This document shows positions 23,292 to 31,935 of a stretch of DNA of 44,150 nucleotides, in pieces. The position numbers and the translations under genes were made by a program. The number at the start of each line of letters is the position of its first letter. Position 1 is the first letter of the stretch. The DNA comes from CAYLXX01 sp964387955. Lineage in GTDB: Bacteria > Patescibacteriota > Microgenomatia > UBA1406 > GWC2-37-13. Location: positions 1-44,150 of the forward strand of contig CAYLXX010000006.1 in assembly GCA_964387955.1 (NCBI GenBank), in the 5' to 3' direction. A model generated the notes under the pieces. The model was not told the DNA's origin. It was given only the letters and a program-made list of their open reading frames with translations, and made no database searches.

Positions 23292-24311
23292 ATGTTGAAA
23301 AGGAAAATTTTATTTTTCTTCATAGTTGCTCTTACTTTTCTTCTTACATTGAGTTTAAATCCAAAAAATAAAGTGCTTGCCCAATATGGGGGCGTAGACG
23401 GAGATCCAGACGATATTAAAGTAACAGTTGAAACTAGTACAGACACAGATCGCCAGGCCTTACCGATGACTCATATCAGCAATACTAAATTTGACGATAT
23501 GCATCCGAATGGTGAAAACGTTGTACACATTAAACCAGACGATTCAAATTTTGAATCCGAACATCCAGATGTATTTTATATTCAAGTCAATATTCATAAT
23601 TGGGATATACAACCTGATGTTGATATTAGTGGAGTGACCTGGACTAGTCCTCCTTCCACTTATGCACAAGATACAACCTTACAACTTGGTCAAAACATGG
23701 GTTTTATCGTCCCTTGTAGTGGACCAGGCACACTATCTGTCCATATAATCTTCAACAATGGCATTACTGCAGACCTTTCTGGTCAAATATCCTGTAGCAA
23801 TCCGGTCGATTCATTTAACGCCGAGCTCGGCGACCCTAGACAATTATTTACTCATATTTGGAACGATAATATTCAGCCTTATTTCTTATTGACAGGAGTT
23901 AACTATTACGACACTCCTTTACCATATTTCCATGAAGTTGTTAGCGGACCATCTAGTTACTTATATGTAAACGACCAACACTCGGTCACTATCCCGTGCG
24001 ATAAAATTAACTTCCCCAACCCAAATACCTTAGGAGTTACGTATATGATGGGGGGAACTGAGCATGTTCACAACACAAGTAATCATTTGTGTGGTGCGAC
24101 GGTTAATATTCACTTTAGTTCCACTATGTTTCCGACACCAACTTCAGTTCCAACCAGTACTCCCACACCTACTGTACCTCCGCACTGTGTAAGCCCACAG
24201 TCTGTTCAAACCAATTGTGGACCAAATGGTGATGGCTGGCAATCGTGCTACTTTAGTTGGGATGGCCAATCCTGCCATCGAGGATCCTGCATTCTACCGT
24301 GCTGGTATTGA
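23292..24311 (+). CDS. Secreted protein with Pro/Thr linker and Cys-rich C terminus
   Basis: 339 residues with a signal peptide ending around KVLAQYGG (residue 33). Two similar beta-rich repeats follow, at about 65-165 (HPDVFYIQVNIHNWDIQPDV ... VPCSGPGTL) and 180-275 (FTHIWNDNIQPYFLLTGVNY ... IPCDKINFPN). Then come a TPTSVPTSTPTPTVP linker and a 45-residue C-terminal piece with seven Cys, written CVSPQSVQTNCGPNGDGW and further. The tail could be a small disulphide-bonded binding module. I do not recognise the family. The linker style matches the dockerin proteins, suggesting the same export and surface environment. Confidence 0.78.
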   Translation: MLKRKILFFFIVALTFLLTLSLNPKNKVLAQYGGVDGDPDDIKVTVETSTDTDRQALPMTHISNTKFDDMHPNGENVVHIKPDDSNFESEHPDVFYIQVNIHNWDIQPDVDISGVTWTSPPSTYAQDTTLQLGQNMGFIVPCSGPGTLSVHIIFNNGITADLSGQISCSNPVDSFNAELGDPRQLFTHIWNDNIQPYFLLTGVNYYDTPLPYFHEVVSGPSSYLYVNDQHSVTIPCDKINFPNPNTLGVTYMMGGTEHVHNTSNHLCGATVNIHFSSTMFPTPTSVPTSTPTPTVPPHCVSPQSVQTNCGPNGDGWQSCYFSWDGQSCHRGSCILPCWY

Positions 24312-24400
24312 TCTCTTACCTCCCTCTTACCGCCTATACATACTGATTTAATGTTGCCATTGTATGCTAAAAATTATGGTTTAAGTTATTTTTATGATGA

Positions 24401-24411
24401 AAGGGGGTGAT
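24401..24411 (+). promoter_or_regulatory. Near-perfect Shine-Dalgarno sequence of the KGG gene
   Basis: AAGGGGGTGAT differs from the full anti-16S complement AAGGAGGTGAT at one base, five bases before the ATG at 24417. Such a long Shine-Dalgarno match is unusual in this window. Confidence 0.8.
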
Positions 24412-24416
24412 ATAGT

Positions 24417-24572
24417 ATGGCCAATTCAACCAAAGGTTTTGCATCCATGGATGATGAACAAAAGAGAACCATTGCCAGTTTAGGTGGGAAAGCAGCTCAT
24501 CGCAAAGGCACTGCTCACGAGTTTACCTCTGAGGAAGCGGCAGCAGCTGGTCGCAAAGGTGGACAACACTAA
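24417..24572 (+). CDS. Small KGG-motif protein (GsiB/YciG-like)
   Basis: 51 residues: MANSTKGFASMDDEQKRTIA, then LGGKAAHRKGTAHEFTSEEA and a final AGRKGGQH. The two GGKAAH-K-G and GRKGG units match the KGG repeat of stress-induced hydrophilic proteins such as GsiB of Bacillus and YciG of enterobacteria. Such proteins are small, very hydrophilic and often abundant under stress. The strong Shine-Dalgarno sequence supports high expression. Confidence 0.85.
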   Translation: MANSTKGFASMDDEQKRTIASLGGKAAHRKGTAHEFTSEEAAAAGRKGGQH

Positions 24573-24597
24573 ATAGCCAATTCTTCATCAAAATGTA

Positions 24598-24603
24598 TAT
24601 AAT
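24598..24603 (+). promoter_or_regulatory. -10 box of thrS, leaderless spacing
   Basis: TATAAT ends five bases before the ATG at 24609. There is no room for a T-box or other leader control, unlike in many Firmicutes. Confidence 0.6.
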
Positions 24604-24608
24604 ATGGC

Positions 24609-26357
24609 ATGAATGAAAATTTAGATCATCTTCGTCATTCGGCCGCGCATCTTTTGGCCGCTGCGGTTGTTGAGCTTTGGCCCGATACCAAACGCACTAT
24701 TGGTCCGGCAATCGAAAACGGCTTTTATTATGATTTCGATTTTATATATCCAATCTCCGAAAAAGATTTTCCCCGTATTGAGCAAAAGATGCATGAGATA
24801 GCCAAAACTTGGACGGGTTTTACTAAACAAGAAGTCACCAAACAAGAAGCACTCGATCAAACAGGGGACAACCAATACAAAAAAGAGCTCATCGAAGAAT
24901 TTGCAGGCGAGGGGAAACCGCTGACTTTTTATAAAGCCGGTAATTTTGAGGATTTATGCCGCGGTGGACATATCCAGAATCCTAAAGAGGAATTAAAACA
25001 TTTTAAACTTTTGTCTGTTGCCGGTGCTTACTGGAGGGGAAGTGAAAAAAACCCCATGCTGACACGCATTTACGGTACTATTTTTCCCACTAGAGAAGAA
25101 TTAGATAACTACTTAAAAATGCAGGAGGAAGCCAAAAAACGTGATCATAAAAAATTAGGCAAAGAGCTTGATTTGTTTGTTTTTTCGGATTTAGTTGGTA
25201 AAGGACTGCCGCTGTTTACTCCCAAAGGATCGATTATTAGGCGCGAGCTCGAAAATTTTATTATTAAAGAGGAATTAAAGAGAGGATACATGCATGTCTA
25301 TACGCCTGATATCGCTCGGCTTGAACTATATAAGACCTCAGGTCACTACCCTTACTATAAAGATTCGATGTATGCGCCGATCAAAATCGAGGACGAAGAG
25401 TTTATGCTCCGACCCATGACCTGTCCACACCACTTTGAACTGTATAAATCTCATCCCCGTACCTATCGTGAACTCCCGATGCGAATTGCAGAACTGGCCA
25501 AACTCTACCGCTTTGAAAAATCCGGAGAGTTAACTGGCCTCATGCGCGTGAGAACATTTTGCCTAGCCGATGCTCACATCATCACTCCAAAACATCAGGC
25601 TAAGCAGATTATCGAAGAGGTGCTTGACCTGATCGAGTATGTTACACACGTTCTCGGTCTTAAGCCTAACGAAGATTATTGGTATCGAGTCTCACTCGGA
25701 GACCGAAAAGATGATAAAAAATATTTCAAAGATGACGCAGCCTGGGAACATGCCGAATCAGTAATAAAAGAGGTTGCCGGTACTCGCAAAGTAAAAAGCT
25801 ATGAGGCACCTGGCGAAGCTGCCTTTTATGGTCCCAAAATCGACATCCAGATGAAAAACGTCAATGGTAAAGAGGATACCGCCTTCACTGTCCAATATGA
25901 CTTCGTCATGCCCAAACGCTTCAATCTCACCTTCACCAACGCCAAGGGTGAGCAAGAAGAACCGGTAGTTATCCATAGATCGTCCATCGGCGCCATCGAG
26001 CGGATATTTGGCTTTCTGATTGAAAAGTACGCTGGCGCCTTTCCTCTCTGGCTAGCACCAGTCCAGGTAGCCATTCTACCCGTCACAGATAACCAGAATC
26101 AGCTTGCTCAAAAAATCTACAACGAGCTCACTCAGCATGGTATAAGAACCAGGCAAGATCTTGATAATAAGACCCTTGGCGCCAAAATCAGAGAAGCGAC
26201 CTTGCAAAAAACCCCCTATATGGTTATAATTGGAGTGAAGGAACAGGAGAAAGAAGGTATGGTTTCCGTCAGAACCCGCGAGGGGAAAGATTTGGGAATG
26301 CTACCAATCGCCCAGTTCCTTGCAGATTTAACACAATCTATTGAGAAGTTTAAATAA
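24609..26357 (+). CDS. thrS: Threonyl-tRNA synthetase without the N-terminal TGS domain
   Basis: 582 residues that charge tRNA-Thr with threonine. The chain starts directly with the editing domain (LDHLRHSAAHLLA gives the HxxxH pair; LCRGGH gives the later Cys/His pair). The class II catalytic core follows with MTCPHHFELY (zinc Cys), RTFCLADAHII, the motif 3-like HRSSIGAIERIFGFLIEKYA, and the anticodon-binding domain from WLAPVQVAILPV. The usual N-terminal TGS domain of about 60 residues is absent. First gene of the thrS-infC-rpmI-rplT unit, overlapping infC by 17 bases. Confidence 0.96.
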   Translation: MNENLDHLRHSAAHLLAAAVVELWPDTKRTIGPAIENGFYYDFDFIYPISEKDFPRIEQKMHEIAKTWTGFTKQEVTKQEALDQTGDNQYKKELIEEFAGEGKPLTFYKAGNFEDLCRGGHIQNPKEELKHFKLLSVAGAYWRGSEKNPMLTRIYGTIFPTREELDNYLKMQEEAKKRDHKKLGKELDLFVFSDLVGKGLPLFTPKGSIIRRELENFIIKEELKRGYMHVYTPDIARLELYKTSGHYPYYKDSMYAPIKIEDEEFMLRPMTCPHHFELYKSHPRTYRELPMRIAELAKLYRFEKSGELTGLMRVRTFCLADAHIITPKHQAKQIIEEVLDLIEYVTHVLGLKPNEDYWYRVSLGDRKDDKKYFKDDAAWEHAESVIKEVAGTRKVKSYEAPGEAAFYGPKIDIQMKNVNGKEDTAFTVQYDFVMPKRFNLTFTNAKGEQEEPVVIHRSSIGAIERIFGFLIEKYAGAFPLWLAPVQVAILPVTDNQNQLAQKIYNELTQHGIRTRQDLDNKTLGAKIREATLQKTPYMVIIGVKEQEKEGMVSVRTREGKDLGMLPIAQFLADLTQSIEKFK

Positions 26358-26925
26358 TCCGACTTTTGGTGTCAGACGACCCGGGGGATTTCGCAGACCG
26401 TTTCGTCCACAACCACAACAGCACAAGTATTATCAAACTAATTATCGCATTGAAGCAGCTACTCTTCGGGTCATCGACCACGAGGGGAAGCAAGTAGGCA
26501 TTCTTTCCAAAGAAGAAGCTCTGCGTCAAGCTCAAACTGCGGGACTAGATCTGGTATTAATTGCGCCTCAGGCTAAGCCGCCTGTTGCCAAGATTATTGA
26601 CTTCAAAAAATTTCTCTACCAGGAAGAGAAAAAATTAAAAGAAGCGAAAAAGGGCATTAAAAAAAGTATTGTCAAAGATATAAAAATTTCTCTGTTTATC
26701 GCACCAACTGATTTGGAGAGGTTAATCGATAAGACAAAGGAATTTTTGACCGAAGGCAATCAAGTCAGATTAAATTTAGGCTTGAAAGGCCGTGAAGTAG
26801 TCAAAAAAGATATGGCGTTTGCTCTGATGAAACGCTTCATCGCCGAGCTTGGAGAAGTAAATGTCTCCAAAGAACCACGGATTGAAGGACGGGTCATACG
26901 CGCAGTAGTTGCTAGAAAAAAATAA
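26341..26925 (+). CDS. infC: Translation initiation factor IF-3 (TTG start, overlaps thrS)
   Basis: 194 residues. IF-3 keeps the 30S subunit free and checks the start codon. The N-terminal domain is marked by YYQTNYRIEAATLRVIDHEG and IAPQAKPPVAKIIDFKKFLY, the C-terminal domain by KDIKISLFIAPTDLERLIDK and VRLNLGLKGRE. No ATG or GTG exists in frame before the conserved part. The first usable start is the TTG at 26341, inside the end of thrS, with a basic, Pro-rich extension (RRPGGFRRPFRPQPQQ) before the domain. A weak start is usual for infC and allows IF-3 to limit its own synthesis, because IF-3 discriminates against such codons. Confidence 0.93.
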   Translation: MRSLNNPTFGVRRPGGFRRPFRPQPQQHKYYQTNYRIEAATLRVIDHEGKQVGILSKEEALRQAQTAGLDLVLIAPQAKPPVAKIIDFKKFLYQEEKKLKEAKKGIKKSIVKDIKISLFIAPTDLERLIDKTKEFLTEGNQVRLNLGLKGREVVKKDMAFALMKRFIAELGEVNVSKEPRIEGRVIRAVVARKK

Positions 26926-26926
26926 C

Positions 26927-27124
26927 ATGGGAAAACACAGAACCAGTAAAGCCGCCAAAAAAAGATTCAAAGTTACCGCCAAAGGTAAGCTCTTGCACAG
27001 GTCTCATCACTTGAGACATTTGCGGTCATCTAAATCCAAAAGACAAATTAGACAATTAAAAACATTGAAGCAAGTCTTCGGCGTACCAGAGAAAAAAATC
27101 AAACGTCTGCTCGGACTAAAATAA
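26927..27124 (+). CDS. rpmI: 50S ribosomal protein L35
   Basis: 65 residues: MGKHRTSKAAKKRFKVTAKG then LLHRSHHLRH, typical of L35, which sits near the exit tunnel side of the large subunit. The start is one base after the infC stop (TAA-C-ATG), with no Shine-Dalgarno sequence, so translation is probably coupled. A longer frame from 26909 would overlap infC and is rejected. Confidence 0.95.
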   Translation: MGKHRTSKAAKKRFKVTAKGKLLHRSHHLRHLRSSKSKRQIRQLKTLKQVFGVPEKKIKRLLGLK

Positions 27125-27125
27125 T

Positions 27126-27470
27126 ATGGTACGCGTCAAAGCCGGAGTTCAAACCCGTAAATCACATAAGAAAACATTGCACCTTGCCAAAGGCTATTGG
27201 ATGAGCCGCCACAAGCAGATCAAAAAAGCCCAAGAAGCAGTCTTGCATGCTGGAGCTTATGCCTTCCACGGTCGCAAACGTCGTAAAAGAGACATGCGAT
27301 CTCTCTGGATAGTACGTTTAAATGCTGCTTTACGAGAACATGGCACAACCTATTCTTCATTTATTAATAAACTCAAGACAAAAAAAGTCGGTCTCGACCG
27401 CAAAATCCTCTCCCAACTTGCTTCGGAGCATCCTAAAGCCTTCGAAAGTATTGTTAAGCAGATGAAGTAA
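27126..27470 (+). CDS. rplT: 50S ribosomal protein L20
   Basis: 114 residues with the L20 signature (MVRVKAGVQTRKSHKKTLHL, AKGYWMSRHKQIKKAQEA, RKRDMRSLWIVRLNAALREH). L20 is needed early in 50S assembly and in other bacteria represses this operon. I see no clear pseudoknot site here. Its ATG is one base after the rpmI stop (TAA-T-ATG). It ends 34 bases before the end of the convergent methyltransferase-like gene. Confidence 0.96.
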   Translation: MVRVKAGVQTRKSHKKTLHLAKGYWMSRHKQIKKAQEAVLHAGAYAFHGRKRRKRDMRSLWIVRLNAALREHGTTYSSFINKLKTKKVGLDRKILSQLASEHPKAFESIVKQMK

Positions 27471-27504
27471 CTTCTCTAGAAAATACGTCGCGTTTATCCG
27501 CATT

Positions 27505-28281
27505 TCATCCACGTTTTGTGGAGTATTTTGCAGGGAATATTGAGTGACGATTATAAGTAAGGTCTTGATTAAAATCCTGTTGATTTCGCACCACCTTCAT
27601 TAAATCAAATGTCATATATTTTTCAAGAGATCCATGGGGATAGTATTCATCACACATTTTGCTTTCAAATTGCACTCCTGGTAACTGACCGACTGCCTGT
27701 AACCATTGTTTTTTCTCATCATGAAATGTTTCAAACTCACATACAGGAACCTGGGTAAACAACTGACCACCATCTGGTGAAAGTAAATTAAATGCTTTCC
27801 AAAAAAGAACTTCGTAATAGGATACATAATGTGGTAGTTCTTCAAAACCACCTTGCGCTCTACAGATAATCAGATCGAATCCAGGTAATCCTTTGTCCCT
27901 TAACCAACGATCTAATTTAGACCAAGGTGTTTGAGTCATAATATCACCACCTATAACATCAAGTCCTTGACTTACATCATCCATCATACTGGCCTCATTT
28001 CTTGTATCGGTTAATGTTGCCGAAACTCCAGCCGTAATTATCTCTTCCTGTTTCAAATCACGCATAACTTGACCTGCACCCATAAGATCAAGTGCGTATA
28101 ACGGCTGACTCTGGTTTCTTCGTTTTAACTGTTCCAAACTCCCTCTTAAGTTCAACGGAGCAAAAGAGGCTTCATAATTTTGAATCGATGATTCATACAT
28201 ACCCCATCTCCCGTTTGATTCAGGTATGGTATTTATTTTTCGATGCATAAAATGCTCCCGTATGAATTCGCTTTTTACCAT
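27505..28281 (-). CDS. Probable SAM-dependent methyltransferase, unknown target
   Basis: 258 residues. YALDLMGAGQVMRDLKQ near residue 62 looks like a class I methyltransferase motif I, though with GAGQ in place of the usual GxGxG. The acidic loop around DDVSQGLDVIGGDIM, the strand GFDLIICRAQGGFEELPHYV and LLSPDGGQLFTQVPV fit the later motifs of the fold. The substrate is unknown. The gene is inserted, in reverse orientation, between rplT and pheS of the otherwise classical order. It shares a 92-base divergent control region with pheS. Confidence 0.65.
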   Translation of the reverse strand: MVKSEFIREHFMHRKINTIPESNGRWGMYESSIQNYEASFAPLNLRGSLEQLKRRNQSQPLYALDLMGAGQVMRDLKQEEIITAGVSATLTDTRNEASMMDDVSQGLDVIGGDIMTQTPWSKLDRWLRDKGLPGFDLIICRAQGGFEELPHYVSYYEVLFWKAFNLLSPDGGQLFTQVPVCEFETFHDEKKQWLQAVGQLPGVQFESKMCDEYYPHGSLEKYMTFDLMKVVRNQQDFNQDLTYNRHSIFPAKYSTKRG

Positions 28282-28287
28282 CCGGGT

Positions 28288-28367
28288 ATTATAACGGAAT
28301 TCAGGTCAAAATTTAATCGTATTTAATCTTAAAATTACGTGACAATTTTTATCAGGTGTGATATAAA
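28288..28367. promoter_or_regulatory. Divergent promoters of the methyltransferase-like gene and pheS, both leaderless spacing
   Basis: Minus strand: TATAAT (28288-28293) ends six bases before the ATG at 28281. Plus strand: GTGACA (28339-28344), 17 bases, TATAAA (28362-28367) preceded by TGA, ends six bases before the ATG at 28374. Confidence 0.7.
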
Positions 28368-28373
28368 TGTATC

Positions 28374-29420
28374 ATGGACGAAGGACGCACATTACTTGTT
28401 AATTGTCACAAAGAATTAGAGCATATTTCTTCATTAGATGCTTTAAATGAACTTGAGATAAAATATCTCGGTCGCAACGGCGAAGTAAATAAACTTTTAC
28501 AGAATATAAAAAATATTTCGGCTGAAGAACGTAAAGAATATGGTCAAGGATTAAATGAGGTAAAAAATGGTATAACTGCTGCCATTGCCGAGAAAAAACA
28601 GCAATTGCTGGTCTCTGAAGACACCAAAGAATCAATCGACGTCACTCTTCCTGGTAAACAATACCAAAAGGGGAGTCTGCATATGGTCACATATGCTATC
28701 GAAGAAATTAGCCGTATTTTTGAGCGGCTTGGTTTCATCCGCATGTCGTATCCTGAAATCGAATGGGAATATTTTTCGTTTGAAGCGCTTAACATGCCGC
28801 CAGGTCACCCAGCTCGGGATGATTTTGAAACTTTTTTTATAGAGGCACCGGAAAACAAGAAATATGGCCGTATGCTGCTCACTCCTCACACTTCATCTGG
28901 TCAGATACGTGAAATGAAACGAGTTGATGGTACGCCGCCAATCCGCATGATTAATATTGCCAAAACGTATAGACCCAATTGGGATGCGTCACATGTGCCA
29001 ATGTTTCACCAATTTGAAGGTTTGTGCATCGATCGAGGGATTAACATCACTCACCTTAAAGGAACTATTGATTATTTCTCCAAAGAATTTTTCGGTGAAA
29101 ACAGACAAACTCGTTTACGGCCATTTCATTTTCAGTTCACTGAACCTTCATTTGAAGTCGATATTACCTGTGATGTTTGCAACGGCAAAGGAGTCATCGA
29201 TGGCGCCAAGTGCAAAGTCTGCAAATCTGGTTGGCTTGAATTGGGAGGAGCCGGTATGGTTCACCCCAATGTTTTGAGAGCCGGAGGAGTCGGTCGCGGC
29301 TATACTGGCTGGGCTTTTGGCATTGGGGTGGAGCGCGTCATGATGATGAAGGAAGGACTTAAGCTACCAGATTTGCGTATCATGTATGACGGTGATATAC
29401 GATTTCTAGAACAATTTTAA
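28374..29420 (+). CDS. pheS: Phenylalanyl-tRNA synthetase alpha subunit
   Basis: 348 residues forming the catalytic subunit of the (alpha-beta)2 enzyme. The N-terminal coiled coil (residues 1-90) is followed by the class II core with LTPHTSSGQIREM, MFHQFEGLCID (motif 2 region), FTEPSFEVDITCDVC and GIGVERVMMMKEG (motif 3). The CDVCNGKG and CKVCKSGW pairs make a four-Cys zinc-type knuckle, present in many bacterial PheS. pheT starts directly after its stop, with zero bases between. Confidence 0.96.
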   Translation: MDEGRTLLVNCHKELEHISSLDALNELEIKYLGRNGEVNKLLQNIKNISAEERKEYGQGLNEVKNGITAAIAEKKQQLLVSEDTKESIDVTLPGKQYQKGSLHMVTYAIEEISRIFERLGFIRMSYPEIEWEYFSFEALNMPPGHPARDDFETFFIEAPENKKYGRMLLTPHTSSGQIREMKRVDGTPPIRMINIAKTYRPNWDASHVPMFHQFEGLCIDRGINITHLKGTIDYFSKEFFGENRQTRLRPFHFQFTEPSFEVDITCDVCNGKGVIDGAKCKVCKSGWLELGGAGMVHPNVLRAGGVGRGYTGWAFGIGVERVMMMKEGLKLPDLRIMYDGDIRFLEQF

Positions 29421-31415
29421 ATGAATATAAAAATTACATACAATTGGCTGCGCGAATATCTCAATACCGATGCCGATCCTTATGAGCTGCAAAAATATTT
29501 ATCCCTTGACGGGCCTTCTATCGAAACAGTCGACAAAGTCGGGGAGGATTATGTATTTGATATCGAAATTACTTCCAATCGCGTTGACGCAGCCAGTGTG
29601 TTTGGCGTCGCTCAAGAAGCCCAAGCCATTCTGCCTCAGTTTGGTAAACGTGCAATACTTATAGATAATCCTGTTGAAAAATATTTGTTTAAAAATATTG
29701 AACAATCTTCAACAAGCTTGCAATTAAACATTGAACAATTTGATCAAAAACTTTGTACAAGATTTACGGCGTTGATTTTATCTAATATACACATTGGTCC
29801 GTCGCCCGAGCTGATTAAAAATCGATTGCAATGGTGCGGTATACAGTCAATCAATAATGTCGTTGACATTTCCAATTACCTCATGCTTTCGTTTGGCCAA
29901 CCGACTCACATGTTTGATTACGACAAAATTGGGGGCCATTTGATGCATATGCGAGAAAGTCAAAAAGGAGAAAAATTGATCACACTTGATGGAAGAGATA
30001 TCAAATTACCAGGTGGAGACATCGTCATTGAAGACAAACATGGCTTAATAGATTTATGTGGAATTATGGGCGGACTAAATTCTGCCATAACTTCTGAAAC
30101 TAAAAATATTGTGTTTTTTGTGCAGACATACAATAAACGGAAAATTCGCAAGACCTCGATGACTACCGGTCAAAGAACTGTTGCGGCAACATATTTTGAA
30201 AAAGGGCTCGATGAGGAGCGAGTCGAGCCAACTTTGGTATTTGGCGTAGAACTCCTAAAACAATATGCAGGCGCACAAGTTGCCTCACAGCTGTATGACA
30301 TCTACCCGAAACGTTTTACCCCAACAATAATTAAAGTAACTCAAAAAGATATCGATCGGCTCATCGGTGTGGAACTGGAACCTACCCGTATCGAAGATAT
30401 TTTACGTCGCTTGGGTTTTGGCGTCGAGAATAAAAATAAAAAATTTATTGTTTCCGTGCCTTCGTTTCGCAAAGATGATATTGCCATCAAAGAAGATATA
30501 GTCGAGGAGGTAGCACGAGTTTATGGCTATCATAATTTACCCAATAATATTCAGCCATCAGCTTACGTTAAACAGCCAAAAGATATCGACATGCTTTTTG
30601 AGATTCAGAAAAAAATTAAATATTTTTTCAAGTACCGCGGTTTCAACGAAGTTATGAACTACTCAATGGTTTCGGCAGATACCATTCGCAAACTCGATGG
30701 TAATCTCGAGCAGATGCTCGCGCTATCCAACACCATTTCCGAAGAAATTAAATTCATGCGCACTTCTTTACTACCATCACTTATTAAAAATGTTGCCGAT
30801 AATCAGGGTAAAAAAGAAACGCTTAATTTTTTTGAATTAGCCAAAGTTTATTTGCCCAAAAAAGATGATTTACCGGATGAAAAATTCAGACTCGGTATCA
30901 TTACAACCTTCAATTTTTATGAACTAAAAGGAACTATTGAATTATTGCTAAAGCAATTTAATATTAATTATTCTTTCAAAAAAAGTAACCACTCACTACT
31001 AAGCGACGGGGTACAAGCAGAAATTTTTATCGACGAGCATGCAGGAGCTGTCGGAAAATTGAAATCAATGTACAAAGATCGTTTTAATATCAAAGAAGAT
31101 GTACATGTGGCAGAAATTGAGATTGCACCAATTATTACACATGCGAAGCAATTGCCTATGTATCAATCACCTTCTCAATATGCAGTGGTTAAATTAGATC
31201 TAACAATACCAATGACAGATAAAACATATGAACAAATGAAAATACTTGCTTTTGAAAAATCACCTTTGCTTCATGATATGGAAGTAACTGATGTCTATAA
31301 AAACAATGTCACAATGAGATTTTATTTCTCAAACATTGCCAAAAATATTTCTGAGGAAGAAGCAAAAAAAGAATTGCAAACTATTAAAGATACATTAGGA
31401 ATCAAAAATGGGTAA
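29421..31415 (+). CDS. pheT: Phenylalanyl-tRNA synthetase beta subunit lacking the N-terminal tRNA-binding domain
   Basis: 664 residues against about 790-800 in most bacteria. After the start MNIKITYNWLREYLNTDADP the sequence moves within about 40 residues to DIEITSNRVDAASVFGVAQE, so the EMAP-II-like OB domain usually inserted here is absent. The B3/B4 editing region (MLSFGQPTHMFDYDKI, LDGRDIKLPGGDIVI), B5 domain, core and the C-terminal FDX-ACB-like anticodon-binding domain (YAVVKLDLTIPMTDKTYEQM) are present. The end overlaps the Nudix gene by eight bases. Confidence 0.95.
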   Translation: MNIKITYNWLREYLNTDADPYELQKYLSLDGPSIETVDKVGEDYVFDIEITSNRVDAASVFGVAQEAQAILPQFGKRAILIDNPVEKYLFKNIEQSSTSLQLNIEQFDQKLCTRFTALILSNIHIGPSPELIKNRLQWCGIQSINNVVDISNYLMLSFGQPTHMFDYDKIGGHLMHMRESQKGEKLITLDGRDIKLPGGDIVIEDKHGLIDLCGIMGGLNSAITSETKNIVFFVQTYNKRKIRKTSMTTGQRTVAATYFEKGLDEERVEPTLVFGVELLKQYAGAQVASQLYDIYPKRFTPTIIKVTQKDIDRLIGVELEPTRIEDILRRLGFGVENKNKKFIVSVPSFRKDDIAIKEDIVEEVARVYGYHNLPNNIQPSAYVKQPKDIDMLFEIQKKIKYFFKYRGFNEVMNYSMVSADTIRKLDGNLEQMLALSNTISEEIKFMRTSLLPSLIKNVADNQGKKETLNFFELAKVYLPKKDDLPDEKFRLGIITTFNFYELKGTIELLLKQFNINYSFKKSNHSLLSDGVQAEIFIDEHAGAVGKLKSMYKDRFNIKEDVHVAEIEIAPIITHAKQLPMYQSPSQYAVVKLDLTIPMTDKTYEQMKILAFEKSPLLHDMEVTDVYKNNVTMRFYFSNIAKNISEEEAKKELQTIKDTLGIKNG

Positions 31416-31935
31416 CCCTCAAGAAATTGTCGATATAGTGAATGAGAACGATGAGATTTTATATCAAGTCACCAAACAAGAAGCACATAACAAGGGATTA
31501 TTGCATCGTACAGTTATCTGCGAAGTTATAGACTCCAAGGGAAATTGGACGCTTGTTCAACAACACACACAGAAACAAGATCCGGGTGTGTATCTTTCTC
31601 CAATTGGCGGCCATGTCAGCGCTGGAGAAACCAATGAAGCTGCTTTAAAAAGAGAAATGGAAGAAGAGGGCGGACTCACGAATGCACCAATGAAATATAT
31701 CGACAAAGTGATTTACAACAGAGAAGTACCTCATCTGCATCGCCAAGAAAACCATTACTTTATTCTGTATGAAGTTTATTCGGACGCTGTTTTGAAACTC
31801 GGCGATGAATCCGTCAGTCAAAAGAAATTTTCCCCTAAAGAACTCAAACAAAAGTTGAAACAAAATCCAGAACTGTTTGGTAAGCCGTTTAAGTTTTTAT
31901 TAAAAAAATTTTACCCTCACCTCATCGATGGATAA
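31408..31935 (+). CDS. Nudix hydrolase (IDI-like subgroup)
   Basis: 175 residues. The Nudix box is complete: GHVSAGETNEAALKREMEEE followed by GG, fitting G-x5-E-x7-REUxEExGU. The N-terminal EIVDIVNENDEILYQVTKQE and HNKGLLHRTVICEVID resemble the IDI-type Nudix proteins often annotated as isopentenyl-diphosphate isomerase-like, but the true substrate is unknown. It overlaps pheT by eight bases and the next gene by eight bases, so it belongs to the pheST transcription unit. Confidence 0.9.
   Translation: MGNPQEIVDIVNENDEILYQVTKQEAHNKGLLHRTVICEVIDSKGNWTLVQQHTQKQDPGVYLSPIGGHVSAGETNEAALKREMEEEGGLTNAPMKYIDKVIYNREVPHLHRQENHYFILYEVYSDAVLKLGDESVSQKKFSPKELKQKLKQNPELFGKPFKFLLKKFYPHLIDG

Noticed and set aside
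27508..27522. TCCAC-GTTTT-GTGGA hairpin as terminator after rplT
   Set aside because: The stem has only five pairs and the following T-run is interrupted. It also lies inside the end of the convergent gene.
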